Shown piece by piece: positions 8,486 to 17,246 of a stretch of DNA of 64,000 nucleotides. The position numbers and the translations under genes were made by a program. The DNA lies in assembly GCA_035570055.1 (NCBI GenBank), contig DATMLM010000096.1, forward strand, positions 17,393 through 81,392, given 5' to 3'. Source of the stretch: DASRDS01 sp035570055 (lineage in GTDB: Bacteria; Gemmatimonadota; Gemmatimonadetes; Gemmatimonadales; Gemmatimonadaceae). The notes under the pieces were generated by a model that had not been told where the DNA came from, did no database searches, and was given only the letters and a program-made list of their open reading frames with translations. Numbering within the stretch: the stretch's first letter is position 1; every line of letters begins with the position of its first letter.

Positions 8486-9695
8486 ATGTCATTGATCACG
8501 CGAGTAGCACGCGTCGCTGTCCTCGTGACGTTGCCGGTGTCGACCGCCGTGGCGCAAGACTCCAGTCGGACACCGTGGGTTCAGGAAGTCGTCAATTCAA
8601 CCACGCTCGGGAAGCGCGTCGTCTACGTGGCGTCGCCGGACGGCTACGCGCACGGCATCGAACGCTACGGCGTGTTGGTGCTGCTCGATGCCGGCGACTT
8701 GCCGCAGTTTCGGCTCGGCATCGCGCAAGCCGCCTACCTGGCCGACAACGAGCCGGGCATTCCTCCCCTCATCGTCGTCGGAATCGTCAACGGTGCGGAC
8801 CGGCTTCACGACATGCTGCCGGCGGCGACCGGATCATCGGTCACGGAATTCAAGACGGCGGGCGGCGCGGCCGCGTTCGCGGATTTCATCGTGGGCGAGG
8901 TGCTGCCGATGGTTCGGGCCAAGTATCGGACGCTGCCGATGACGATACTCGCCGGCCATTCGGCGGGGGGACTGTTCGCAGTCGACGTCGCGGCGACGCG
9001 ACCCAGCGCGTTCCCGGCGATCATCGCGATGAGTCCCGCGCTCTGGTACAATGACTCGTCACTCGTCGTGACGTACGCGGACGCGATCGCCAAGTCGACC
9101 GCGCGGCCGCGGCTCTTTGCCGCGAGCGGTGGGCTGGAGTCGGACATCGACGTCACGACCCGCCGGTTCGCGCAGCGGCTCGATTCCATCATGCCGGCGA
9201 GCCACACGTTCGCGTATCAGCGATACCCGAACGACACGCACGCGCTGACCCCGTTGTCGAGTCTCCCCGACGGATTGCGGTTCGTGTTCGCACCCGTGTC
9301 CCTGAGAGACCTGCCGATCTCCTCAGTCGATCCCACCGCCGACTCGGCGACGGTGTTCAGCGCGCTGTCGGCATCGGAGGCATCGTACGCCACGGGTGCC
9401 CGGTCACTGTTGCTCCCCGACGCTGCCCGAGCCAGTGCTCAACCGGCTCGGCTACCGCCTGCTCGGGAAGTCAAAGAATCCCGCGCTAGCGATCGCGGTG
9501 TTCCAGCTGAACGTCAAACGCTATCCGAAGTCCGTCAACGTCTACGACAGCCTCGGCGATGGCTACCTCGCCGCGGGCGATACGACGGCGGCCATCGCGC
9601 AACTTCGGAAGGCAGTAGCAGTAGGGCGCGAGACGGGTGCACCGGTGGCAGCGGCAACGAGCGCCAAGCTGGCGAAGCTGTTGCAGAGGAACTGA
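8486..9695 (+). pseudogene. Alpha/beta-hydrolase (esterase D-like) with C-terminal TPR, split by a frameshift
   Basis: The first frame encodes a signal peptide (MSLITRVARVAVLVTLPVST), a PF00756-like esterase domain with nucleophile elbow AGHSAGG (S159) and a downstream His (NDTHALTPL). At ~9415-9430, in the CTCCCCGACGCTG stretch, the coding sense moves to another frame: LPEPVLNRLGYRLL and a TPR-like tail (NVYDSLGDGYLAAGDTTAAIAQLRKAV) end at 9695. The shift corresponds to one extra base, or two missing. The downstream frame matches the usual C-terminus of this family, so the original protein was ~400 residues. It is either a pseudogene or a sequencing error in a C run. Confidence 0.8.
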
Positions 9696-9800
9696 GCCTC
9701 GGGACTTTGGCAGATTCTCGCCTCATCGAGTGGATACTCATCGATTTGAAAGCCTTGCTTCACATCGCCAAGGGCTGTCGGAGGCCACAGAGGAGAGTGC

Positions 9801-10328
9801 CTACCGCAGGATGAACGGCGTGAGATCACCGACTGATCCATCGATCAGCGGAATGCTCTTGATCACCTCTTTCACCGCCGCCTCGGGAAAGCCGGACTCC
9901 AGCGTGAACTGGTAACCCGCGAACGCATCCCGGTTGTCGTCCAGTCCCCAGAAGAAGAAGTTGTGATACGAGAACCGCAGCATCTGCTGCATCAACCCGC
10001 TCGGGTCGTGGACCCGGTTCAGGTTGATGTGATGCCCGTAATACTGGGGGTACACGCGCAACCAGATCGTCGATTGACGCGTGACGGTGATGTAGATCTC
10101 CAAGCGCGACGACCAGTGGAGCGACTTGTCGTAGAAGCCGTCCAGGTCGAACGGACTACCGGCTCGATACCAGCGGATTTCCCGCGCCGGCTCATAGGTG
10201 GCGATCACCGCCTCGAGCTTTTCCAACGTGGCGGCCTGCACCGAATCCGCGGCTGACTGGGCGGCGATCGGCTGGAGCCCGCTCGCTGCAAGGGCGAGCG
10301 CGCACCCGTAGCGGATCACGCGTCTCAT
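9801..10328 (-). CDS. Exported protein of unknown function
   Basis: 175 residues with a signal peptide (MRRVIRYGCALALAASGLQPIAAQ). The mature part is rich in aromatic residues (PQYYGHHINLNRVHD, FSYHNFFFWGLDD) and has no motif I recognise. Its start overlaps the stop of the broken VOC gene by four bases (ATGA), making it the last gene of the operon 11764 to 9801 with cytochrome P460 and VOC proteins. Probably periplasmic. Confidence 0.72.
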   Translation of the reverse strand: MRRVIRYGCALALAASGLQPIAAQSAADSVQAATLEKLEAVIATYEPAREIRWYRAGSPFDLDGFYDKSLHWSSRLEIYITVTRQSTIWLRVYPQYYGHHINLNRVHDPSGLMQQMLRFSYHNFFFWGLDDNRDAFAGYQFTLESGFPEAAVKEVIKSIPLIDGSVGDLTPFILR

Positions 10329-10727
10329 CCAGTCGTGCTCTGTCCGACCTCGATGATATAACCGTCAGGATCGCGGATGTAGCAGCGAATCTCGCCGTAC
10401 TTGGCGATCGGCGCCGTAAGGAACTCGGCACCTCGACTTTTCCATAGTGTGTAGCACGCGTGAATATCCACAACGCGAATATTCATAAAGCTGTTGATCG
10501 TATCCGGGTCGGTAGGGACGGTGAGCGTTACGGTCGGCTTGTCCGGGGTGGGACCACCGCCGACGTTGACGATGAGCCACGTATTCGCGATCTGAATGTG
10601 CCCGGACGCACCCTTGCTATCGCCTCTGCTCAAAATGCGCGGCCGATCGATCGATGTCAGCGACGGTGAGAAAATGCGTGACGGTGAACCCGTCGCGCGG
10701 GGGCATCTCATAGTGCTTCTGTTCCAT
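10325..10727 (-). pseudogene. Decayed tandem copy of the VOC-family gene
   Basis: The start (MEQKHYEMPPRDGFTV, from ATG 10727) and the C-terminal half (HIQIANTWLIVNVGGGPTPDK ... GYIIEVGQSTTG) closely match the intact upstream paralog at 10737-11186. The segment equivalent to ARFYETVFGG is missing, and the deletion (roughly 30 bases, near 10650) shifts the frame, so no continuous product is possible. The longer open frame reaching 10897 is a chance extension into the paralog. It is a recent tandem duplication with one dying copy. Confidence 0.8.
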
Positions 10728-10736
10728 TGCCGCGCG

Positions 10737-11186
10737 TCAACCGTACGTGAGGGACGTGCTTTGTCCAACCTCGATGATATAGCCGTCGGGATCACGGATG
10801 TAGCAGCGAATCTCGCCGTACTTCGGGATAGGCTCCGTGATGAACTCGGCCCCTCGACTTTTCCACAGTTTGTAGCACGCGTGAATGTCCGCGACACGGA
10901 TATTCATAAAGCTGCTGATCTCATTCGGGTCGGTGACGCTGAGCGTTACCGTCGGCTTGTCGGGGGTCGGCCCGCCACCGACGTTGACCAGGAGCCACAT
11001 GTTCGCGATCTGGATGTACCCGGGCGCGCCGCTCTTGTCGCCCTTGCTCAGAACGCGACCGCCGAAGACCGTTTCATAGAAGCGCGCCGAGCGCTCGATG
11101 TCGGCGACGGTGAGAAAATAGGCGACGGTGAATCCGTCGTGCGGGGGCATCTCATAGCTTTTCTGCTCGACTTGCACGGCGCTCAT
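10737..11186 (-). CDS. VOC-family (glyoxalase/bleomycin-resistance-like) protein
   Basis: 149 residues forming a vicinal-oxygen-chelate fold. The N-terminal beta-alpha-beta-beta-beta module starts at FTVAYFLTVADIERSARFYETVFGG and the second module holds YGEIRCYIRDPDGYIIEVGQS; the terminal glutamate (IIEVGQ) is in the usual metal-ligand position. Such proteins include glyoxalases, dioxygenases and drug-binding proteins; the substrate is not predictable. No signal peptide, so cytoplasmic. It lies 14 bases after the cytochrome P460 gene in the same operon, with an AGGGG ribosome site before the start. Confidence 0.85.
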   Translation of the reverse strand: MSAVQVEQKSYEMPPHDGFTVAYFLTVADIERSARFYETVFGGRVLSKGDKSGAPGYIQIANMWLLVNVGGGPTPDKPTVTLSVTDPNEISSFMNIRVADIHACYKLWKSRGAEFITEPIPKYGEIRCYIRDPDGYIIEVGQSTSLTYG

Positions 11187-11200
11187 AGATGGCCCCTATC

Positions 11201-11764
11201 TCATCGTGTCTGGTACTTCGTGAACACGTAGTCCTTCGCCTTCACGAGCGTGTGGCACGTGAACCCGCACTTGGCATCGTTCCCCTGCGGCGGAATATCC
11301 GCCGTTGTGCCGGGCCTGAACGTATTGGACGTGGGGTCATAGTCAAACGTCCCGTATCCCCATCCGCCGCCGTCGGCGAACCTCTTGCTGTCCTTCACCA
11401 TCAGATCAACGTCATGTTGGCTAACGGGCACCAGCGGCTGACCGGGCTCCGAGTCGGCCTTTGCGATATTCCAGTGGACCTTCACCATCTTGGCGCCGTC
11501 GGGGAATGGCTTGCCGTTTCCGGGGATACCAGCTTTGTACGCCTCGATCATCGTGGGATTCCCGAGGATGACGGCGAGCTTATCTCCGTTGTGACTGACC
11601 GCAATGGTCTGCCAGCTTTCGTATCCCTCGAACTCGGAGAACGCGAGCCCGTTCGGGATTTTGAGGGTGTACTTGGGGTCTTGAGAGGGGCTCGCAGCCT
11701 GGCAAGCTAGGACGGCGAGCGCTACTGTAGTGGTCACGCTGACCAGCATGCTTCTTCTGTTCAT
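11201..11764 (-). CDS. Cytochrome P460-like exported haem protein
   Basis: 187 residues from ATG 11764, chosen because AAGGAG lies just upstream and a signal peptide follows (MNRRSMLVSVTTTVALAVLAC). The mature part matches the cytochrome P460 pattern (FEGYESWQTIAVSHNGDKLAVILGN, GYGTFDYDP), ending with a haem-attachment-like motif KCGFTCH and VKAKDYVFTKYQ. Family members oxidise hydroxylamine or related N-compounds, or act as electron carriers. The motif spacing is C-x3-C-H rather than C-x2-C-H. It is the first gene of an operon with VOC proteins. Catalytic activity is not certain. Confidence 0.78.
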   Translation of the reverse strand: MNRRSMLVSVTTTVALAVLACQAASPSQDPKYTLKIPNGLAFSEFEGYESWQTIAVSHNGDKLAVILGNPTMIEAYKAGIPGNGKPFPDGAKMVKVHWNIAKADSEPGQPLVPVSQHDVDLMVKDSKRFADGGGWGYGTFDYDPTSNTFRPGTTADIPPQGNDAKCGFTCHTLVKAKDYVFTKYQTR

Positions 11765-11852
11765 GCTGTAGCTCCTTTTTGCGTCGACGAATCGCGCACA
11801 CGATGAACTCATCAGCGTCGAATCGCAACTCAACTATTGTACGACCGCGTCG

Positions 11853-12953
11853 ATGCCCTCGAGCGTAACTGGCGTGATCACGCGCAGGGTGTTTTGGATT
11901 TCGCTAGGCTACAACATGGTCGTCATGAGCATCAGTATGCTCGCCGTGCAGCTGGCAGGTTCCCAGGCACCGCCGATCCCGTTCGTACCCCATATGACCC
12001 CGCCGGCCGCACTGTCGGCCATGTCATATCGGCCAACCGAATCAGCGATCGGCTGGGCGGATAGCGGTCGTACGCTGGTGTTCGCTCACGTGGCGATCTA
12101 CGAGGCCGGTCGAGAGGAGTGGACGCTCCGGTATAAAGAAAGTGGGATCTTCGCCCTCGACATCGACCGCTGGACCCTCAAGAAGCTGTCTGGATTGGAC
12201 CAGTTCCGACGACCATATGATGGCATACTCACCCTTGGACGTGCGAATGAACTGATCTACGGCCACGAAGGCGGCGAGCACAACGTCCATGTGCTTGATC
12301 TCACGAACGGGCGCGACACCGGGATCGGGCCACCGTGCGATTACCCGGCCCTTTCACTCCGCCTTTCGCCTGACCAACAGACCATCGCGCTCGTCTCGCA
12401 ATGCGTTCACCACAGAGCCTCGACGCCACTCGCGATCATGCGAGCGGATGGTTCACATCTGCATGCGCTGGCGCCCAAAGACACCGGCGGGGCGCACGAA
12501 CCATCGTGGAGCCCTGACGGCCGGCGGCTGGTCTACACGCGGACCGACGGAACGGCGGCCGACGTCAACGGCCATGTCGCCACTATCGACACCAGCGGTG
12601 TCTTGCTGCGCACATTCGGTCCCGGAGACTCGCCGGACTGGAGCCCGACTGGCGAATGGATCGCGTATCTGAGCCCGGGCACCGCCCCATCGTTCGAAGC
12701 GGCCGTTCACATCGTCCATCCCGACGGGACTGGCGATCGTGTCGTGTGCGCGGGTCAGCCCAAAGACCCGCATCCCGCGAACGGTCGCCCGTACAACGAG
12801 GGGTCGCCCGTCGGTCCGATTCGCTGGTCACCGGACGGACACACGATCGTCTTCGGGCGCGTCGATTCCACGGGCACGATGCTCTGGCGACTCGATGTTC
12901 AGAGCGGCACGATGACCCAGCTGACGAGCGTGGATGGCCACCCATCACGGTAA
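11853..12953 (+). CDS. Exported WD40/PD40-type beta-propeller protein (TolB-like repeats)
   Basis: Up to 366 residues. An alternative start at 11916 (MVVMSISMLAVQLAG) would give a better signal peptide. Several PD40 blades are visible: AIGWADSGRTLVFAH, EPSWSPDGRRLVYTR, SPDWSPTGEWIAYLSP and PIRWSPDGHTIVFGR. Such propellers bind proteins or peptides in the periplasm; no enzymatic domain is attached. The 3' end overlaps the convergent sigma-factor gene by nine bases. A fragment of a related gene survives at 56862-56965. Confidence 0.82.
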   Translation: MPSSVTGVITRRVFWISLGYNMVVMSISMLAVQLAGSQAPPIPFVPHMTPPAALSAMSYRPTESAIGWADSGRTLVFAHVAIYEAGREEWTLRYKESGIFALDIDRWTLKKLSGLDQFRRPYDGILTLGRANELIYGHEGGEHNVHVLDLTNGRDTGIGPPCDYPALSLRLSPDQQTIALVSQCVHHRASTPLAIMRADGSHLHALAPKDTGGAHEPSWSPDGRRLVYTRTDGTAADVNGHVATIDTSGVLLRTFGPGDSPDWSPTGEWIAYLSPGTAPSFEAAVHIVHPDGTGDRVVCAGQPKDPHPANGRPYNEGSPVGPIRWSPDGHTIVFGRVDSTGTMLWRLDVQSGTMTQLTSVDGHPSR

Positions 12954-14162
12954 TGGAATGCGCGCGCGAAGGTCAGCGGCTTTGGTCGTGAGGTAAATGC
13001 GTTCGGGGATGCTCGTCGTCTTGCTCGCGGCACTCAGGTAATGCTCGATGGCCGACTCGCGCTCGCCGGCCATCTCGAACAGATGCGCGCGAACCGCGTC
13101 GAGGCGGTGGTGGCCCGCCAGGCCCTCGATGCTCTGTAGCAAATCGAGGCCGACGCCGGGACCGTGCACCATCGCCGCGGCGATCGCGTGATTGAGCTCC
13201 ACCATCGGGTTGTCCGACATGCGCCGGAGCACGCCATAGAGCGCCAGGATCTCTTGCCAGTCCGTATCCTCGGCCCGCGATGCCTCATCATGCACCGCCG
13301 CGATCGCGGCTTGCAACTGATACGAGCCGATCGAGCCCATGGACAACGTCGCGGTGATCAGCGCGACCCCCTCGGCGATCGCGCGTCGATCCCACAGGGC
13401 GCGATCCTGCTCGGCGAGTGGAATGAGCTCGCCATGAGGGCCCGTGCGTGCCGAGCGCCGCGCGTCGGTGAGGAGCATGAGCGCCAGCAATCCCGCGACC
13501 TCGCCATCCTGCGGCAAGGCGTGGTGTAACGCGCGCGTGAGACGGATGGCTTCGTTCGCCAGGTCGCGCCGCTGCAAGTCTTCGCCGACGCTCGCCACGT
13601 ACCCTTCGCTGAAGATGAGATAGAGCACGTGCAGGACGGCACTCAATCGCGCTCTCCGCTCGTCCGGTGCTGGCAGACGAAACGCCACACCCGACGATCG
13701 GATGCGCTCCTTGGCGCGGCTGATCCGCTGGGCCATGGTCGCCTCCGGCACCAGAAACGCATTGGCGATCTCGGCGGTCGTCAGGCCCCCGACGGCGCGC
13801 AGCGTCAGGGCGATGGCGGAGGATGGTGTGAGCGCCGGATGACAACACATGAACAGGAGAACGAGCGTGTCATCGTGCTCGGGCGCCGAGGGCGCCTCGT
13901 CCAGCTGCTCGGCTACGACGATCGCCTCGCGGCGCCGCCGCGCCAAGTCGGCGCGCAGCTGGTCCGTCAGACGCCGGGCCGCAACCTGGATCAACCACGC
14001 GCGAGGATCGTCGGGCACACCGAGCTCCGGCCACCGCACGGTCGCCGCGAACAGCGCCTCCTGGACCGCATCCTCGGCGGCGGCGAAATCCCCGAATCGT
14101 CGGACGACCGCGCCGAGGACCTGCGGCGCGAGTGCGCGCAGCAGGTCCTCCGAGGCCGTCAT
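12945..14162 (-). CDS. ECF42-type RNA polymerase sigma factor with C-terminal TPR-like domain
   Basis: 405 residues from ATG 14162. Sigma region 2 is at ~12-75 (VVRRFGDFAAAEDAVQEALFAATVRWPE) and region 4 at ~115-170 (LTTAEIANAFLVPEATMAQRISRAKERI). A long helical C-terminal domain (SEGYVASVG, NHAIAAAMVHGPGVGLDLL) is the hallmark of group ECF42. These sigmas have no classical anti-sigma factor, and the extension is thought to regulate them. The start overlaps the stop of the upstream DGPF gene (ATGA), the characteristic ECF42 partner. The open frame extends farther upstream, but that part overlaps the DGPF gene and is not coding. Confidence 0.9.
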   Translation of the reverse strand: MTASEDLLRALAPQVLGAVVRRFGDFAAAEDAVQEALFAATVRWPELGVPDDPRAWLIQVAARRLTDQLRADLARRRREAIVVAEQLDEAPSAPEHDDTLVLLFMCCHPALTPSSAIALTLRAVGGLTTAEIANAFLVPEATMAQRISRAKERIRSSGVAFRLPAPDERRARLSAVLHVLYLIFSEGYVASVGEDLQRRDLANEAIRLTRALHHALPQDGEVAGLLALMLLTDARRSARTGPHGELIPLAEQDRALWDRRAIAEGVALITATLSMGSIGSYQLQAAIAAVHDEASRAEDTDWQEILALYGVLRRMSDNPMVELNHAIAAAMVHGPGVGLDLLQSIEGLAGHHRLDAVRAHLFEMAGERESAIEHYLSAASKTTSIPERIYLTTKAADLRARIPLP

Positions 14163-14560
14163 CCGTCGAACGGCGGCGGCGCGCTCATGACCTCGCGCAC
14201 CTCGAGCACGAGATTGAGCGGCACGCCACCCGGCCCGGGTGCCGTAGAGGCACGCGCCGCGATGGCGTAGGCCCGCTGCGGCGTGTCCACGTCCACGATC
14301 CAATACCCCGCCAGGAACTCTTTCGCCTCGGCGAACGGACCGTCGGTGACGACCGCGGCGCCGTTCTTCCCCGCGCGGACCAGCTTCGCCTGGCCCGGCG
14401 GCGTCAATCCCTCCCCTGCCACGAACTCGCCAGCCGCGTGGAGGTCTTTGTTGAGATTCCTCATGAAATCGATGTGCGCCTCGATGTCCGCGCGGGGCCA
14501 CTGGTTGATCTGATAATCACCTGTGCCCCGCGGGGCGTTCATCATTAGCATGTACTTCAT
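14159..14560 (-). CDS. YCII-related DGPF-domain protein (ECF42 partner)
   Basis: 133 residues from ATG 14560, preceded by a perfect AGGAGG. It begins MKYMLMMNAPRGTGDYQINQW and contains the eponymous motif VVTDGPFAEAKEFLAGYWIVD. DGPF proteins have a YCII-like ferredoxin fold and are co-encoded with ECF42 sigma factors; their biochemical role is unsettled. The gene is coupled to the sigma factor by a four-base overlap. Cytoplasmic. Confidence 0.9.
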   Translation of the reverse strand: MKYMLMMNAPRGTGDYQINQWPRADIEAHIDFMRNLNKDLHAAGEFVAGEGLTPPGQAKLVRAGKNGAAVVTDGPFAEAKEFLAGYWIVDVDTPQRAYAIAARASTAPGPGGVPLNLVLEVREVMSAPPPFDG

Positions 14561-14698
14561 CGTCGAATCCTCCTGGTTTGATGATACGTCGGAGCAGACC
14601 AGGGTTTCTCGACATATCGGAATTGGCAACAAATGTTCTCAACGATTCCGATGCCATTGGCGTTCAACTAGGACGATAGTCACGCAAAGGAGGTCATC

Positions 14699-15319
14699 GT
14701 GACGACCAAACGCATTGCTGGCGCGCTCGTACTCTCCACCGTGTTGCTCGGCGGCCCATCGCTCGCGCTCTGCCAGGATAGCGGCATGAAGGGAATGAGC
14801 GACATGGACATGGGTCACGCGATTGTCATCCCGAACGGCGCCCCATACACCAAGGCCGACGTCGAGTTCATGCAGGGAATGATCGCGCACCACGCGCAGG
14901 CAATCGTCATGTCCCGGATGGCGGAGTCGCACGGCGCCAATCCACAAGTGCTGAAACTCTCGAACAAGATCGATCAGTCGCAGGTGCCGGAGATTCGCAT
15001 CATGCAGGCCTGGCTCCAGCGCAACAACCAGTTCGCACCCGACACGTCGTCGTGGCACCACGTGATGATGTCGGGCATGCTGACGACGGCACAACTCAAC
15101 GAGCTCGATGCGGCCAGGGGCGACGACTTCAACCGCGCGTACCTCCACCTGATGATTCAACACCACGCCGGCGCGCTGAAGATGGTGGACGACCTCTTCA
15201 ACACCCAACTCGCCGGACAGGAAGTCGACGTCAACGTGTTCGCGAACGACGTCGTCACGAATCAAACCGTCGAGATCGGCATCATGCAGAAGTTGTATTC
15301 ACAGCTGCCGGCGAAGTGA
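14699..15319 (+). CDS. DUF305 exported ferritin-like/metal-binding protein
   Basis: 206 residues. It starts at GTG 14699, with AAGGAGG eight bases upstream. A signal peptide (KRIAGALVLSTVLLGGPSLA) is followed by a Met-rich stretch (GMKGMSDMDMGH) and two DUF305 repeats, each with an HH pair: FMQGMIAHHAQAIVMSRMA and LHLMIQHHAGALKMVDD. DUF305 proteins are four-helix, ferritin-like proteins often linked to copper or metal handling. It lies 46 bases before the LVIVD-repeat gene and probably forms an operon with it. Confidence 0.9.
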   Translation: MTTKRIAGALVLSTVLLGGPSLALCQDSGMKGMSDMDMGHAIVIPNGAPYTKADVEFMQGMIAHHAQAIVMSRMAESHGANPQVLKLSNKIDQSQVPEIRIMQAWLQRNNQFAPDTSSWHHVMMSGMLTTAQLNELDAARGDDFNRAYLHLMIQHHAGALKMVDDLFNTQLAGQEVDVNVFANDVVTNQTVEIGIMQKLYSQLPAK

Positions 15320-15365
15320 TGCGCCGCAGTCGCCCGTACCACACCAGCCACTGGAGTCTGTCCTG

Positions 15366-17195
15366 ATGCGTCGTTCCTGCAAGCTGATAGGCCTCATCGC
15401 GATTCTCATCGCGCCGGTGCTCGTATCGGCGCAGACCTATCCGAGCGCGACCGATCCGCGGAGCACCCTCAAGCCGGGCCGGCTTGATGCTGGCATCGCG
15501 GAGAGCAACATGCACCTCGTCTCGTTCTCGCCCAAACCGGCGGCGTTCGATACGTCGCGCGGCCTGACGTTCATCAACTCCGACTTGGCGTTCGGCAACG
15601 GCCACTACGCGTACCAGGGCAATTTCGCCGGTTTTACGGTGTGGGACGTGAGCAATCCGACCACGCCGGTGATCGCGTCGGTCGTGGAGTGCATCACGGC
15701 ACAAGGCGACCCGTCGATCATCGGCAACCTGTTGTTCATCTCGGCCGAGGGCGCGGGCAATCGCAATGACTGCAGCAAGGGCGGTGTGCAGGACCCGAAG
15801 GATCACATGGCGGGCGTCCGCATCTACGACGTCTCCAACCCGCGGGCGCCCAAGCTGGTCAAGAACGTGCAGACATGCAAAGGCTCACACACGCACACCG
15901 TTATCCCGAGTCCGACGGATAAGAACATCATCTACATCTATGTGTCGGGGCAGCAGGCGGCGCGGCCGGCCACGGAACTGGCCGGGTGCAAAAACGGCAC
16001 GGACCCGGCGGACCCGACGAATTCGCTGTATCAGCTCGACATCATCAAGGTACCGCTCGATCACCCCGAGCAGGCGGCGGTGATCCCGGGCGCGCGGATC
16101 TTTACCGGCCTCGAAGTGGCCCCCGCGTGCGCGACTTTCTGCGCTCCGGCGGATGGTCACAATCCAGCGGCTTTCCGCATTCGTGGCCCCGACTCGGCGA
16201 CGTACGCCGCACTGATGCACACGGGCCCGCACAACTGCCACGACGTGACCGCGTACCCGGCGCTGCATCTGCTCGCCGCCGCCTGCTCGAGCCATGCCAT
16301 CCTGGTCGATATCTCGAACCCTGAGCACCCGGTGCGGCTGGCCGCCATTACCGACACCAATAATTTCCAGGGCCGGCACACCGCCGGGTTCAGCAACGAT
16401 GGCAAGAAGACCCTCTGGACCGATGAGTGGGGCGGTGGTACGGGCCCGATGTGCCAGGCCAACAGCATCATGGAGCTGGGCGGCAACACGATCGTCACCG
16501 AGAGTGCGGACAACAAGAAGATGACCCAGCACGCGTACTTCAAGCTTCCCGCCGCGCAAACGGCGCAGGAGAACTGCGTCTCGCATAACGGGGGCCTTAT
16601 CCCAGTGCCGGGGCGCGACCTCTACGTGCAGGGCTGGTACCAAGGTGGCATCGACATCATGGACTTCACGGACGCGGACCATCCGTTCGAGATCGCGTAC
16701 TTCGATCGCGGTCCGATTGACGCGCCAAGCGATACGTCCAAGGCGAGCGAGCGCTCACACTATACGATCGGCGGATCATGGGGCGCGTACTACTGGAACG
16801 GCATGATCTACTCGTCGGAGCTCGACCGCGGGTTCGACGTCTTGGAGCTGATGCCGAGTCCGCAGCTCTCGGCGAACGAGATCGCCGCGGCAAAACTGGT
16901 GAAGCTGAAGGAGTACAACCCGCAGAGCCAGCCGAAGCTCGTCTGGCCAGCGGCGTTCGTCGTGGTGCGCTCGTACCTCGACCAGCTGGTGCGCAACAAC
17001 GGCCTCGCGGCCGATCGCACCACCGCCGTCTCGACCGCGCTCGATGCGGCGGAGAAGAAGAGCGGTAGCGCGCGAGCCGCGGCGCTCACCGCGCTCGCCA
17101 AGCAGGTGGACGGCGACGCGAGCGGGGCCGGCGACGCGGAGCGCGTGCACATGATGTCGGGCGCGATCAAACAGCTGGCGGCGGCATCGAAGTAA
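15366..17195 (+). CDS. Exported LVIVD-repeat beta-propeller protein
   Basis: 609 residues with signal peptide (CKLIGLIAILIAPVLVSAQ). LVIVD-type repeats are present: FAGFTVWDVSNPTTPVIAS, AGVRIYDVSNPRAPKLVKNV, ILVDISNPEHPVRLAAI and GGIDIMDFTDADHPFEIAYF. These are propeller blades of surface or periplasmic proteins. The last ~110 residues form a helical tail (LVRNNGLAADRTTAVSTALD). Pairing of DUF305 and LVIVD genes suggests a shared envelope role, which is an inference. It ends just before a bidirectional terminator. Confidence 0.85.
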   Translation: MRRSCKLIGLIAILIAPVLVSAQTYPSATDPRSTLKPGRLDAGIAESNMHLVSFSPKPAAFDTSRGLTFINSDLAFGNGHYAYQGNFAGFTVWDVSNPTTPVIASVVECITAQGDPSIIGNLLFISAEGAGNRNDCSKGGVQDPKDHMAGVRIYDVSNPRAPKLVKNVQTCKGSHTHTVIPSPTDKNIIYIYVSGQQAARPATELAGCKNGTDPADPTNSLYQLDIIKVPLDHPEQAAVIPGARIFTGLEVAPACATFCAPADGHNPAAFRIRGPDSATYAALMHTGPHNCHDVTAYPALHLLAAACSSHAILVDISNPEHPVRLAAITDTNNFQGRHTAGFSNDGKKTLWTDEWGGGTGPMCQANSIMELGGNTIVTESADNKKMTQHAYFKLPAAQTAQENCVSHNGGLIPVPGRDLYVQGWYQGGIDIMDFTDADHPFEIAYFDRGPIDAPSDTSKASERSHYTIGGSWGAYYWNGMIYSSELDRGFDVLELMPSPQLSANEIAAAKLVKLKEYNPQSQPKLVWPAAFVVVRSYLDQLVRNNGLAADRTTAVSTALDAAEKKSGSARAAALTALAKQVDGDASGAGDAERVHMMSGAIKQLAAASK

Positions 17196-17202
17196 CGGTG
17201 AC

Positions 17203-17246
17203 GGGCCCGCTAACCGAACTCCTGCAAGAGTAGAGTTAGCGGGCCC
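17203..17246. terminator. Bidirectional hairpin terminator
   Basis: A perfect 12-bp stem: GGGCCCGCTAAC at 17203-17214 pairs with GTTAGCGGGCCC at 17235-17246, with a 20-base loop. It sits between convergent genes, and the right arm contains the stop codon of the minus-strand gene (17236-17238). There is no long T tract, so termination might be intrinsic but weak, or the hairpin may stabilise both mRNA ends. Confidence 0.75.

Noticed and set aside
14160..14501. N-terminal extension of the sigma-factor frame
   Set aside because: This part overlaps the DGPF gene, has the composition of an antisense/other-frame read, and sigma region 2 begins at ATG 14162.
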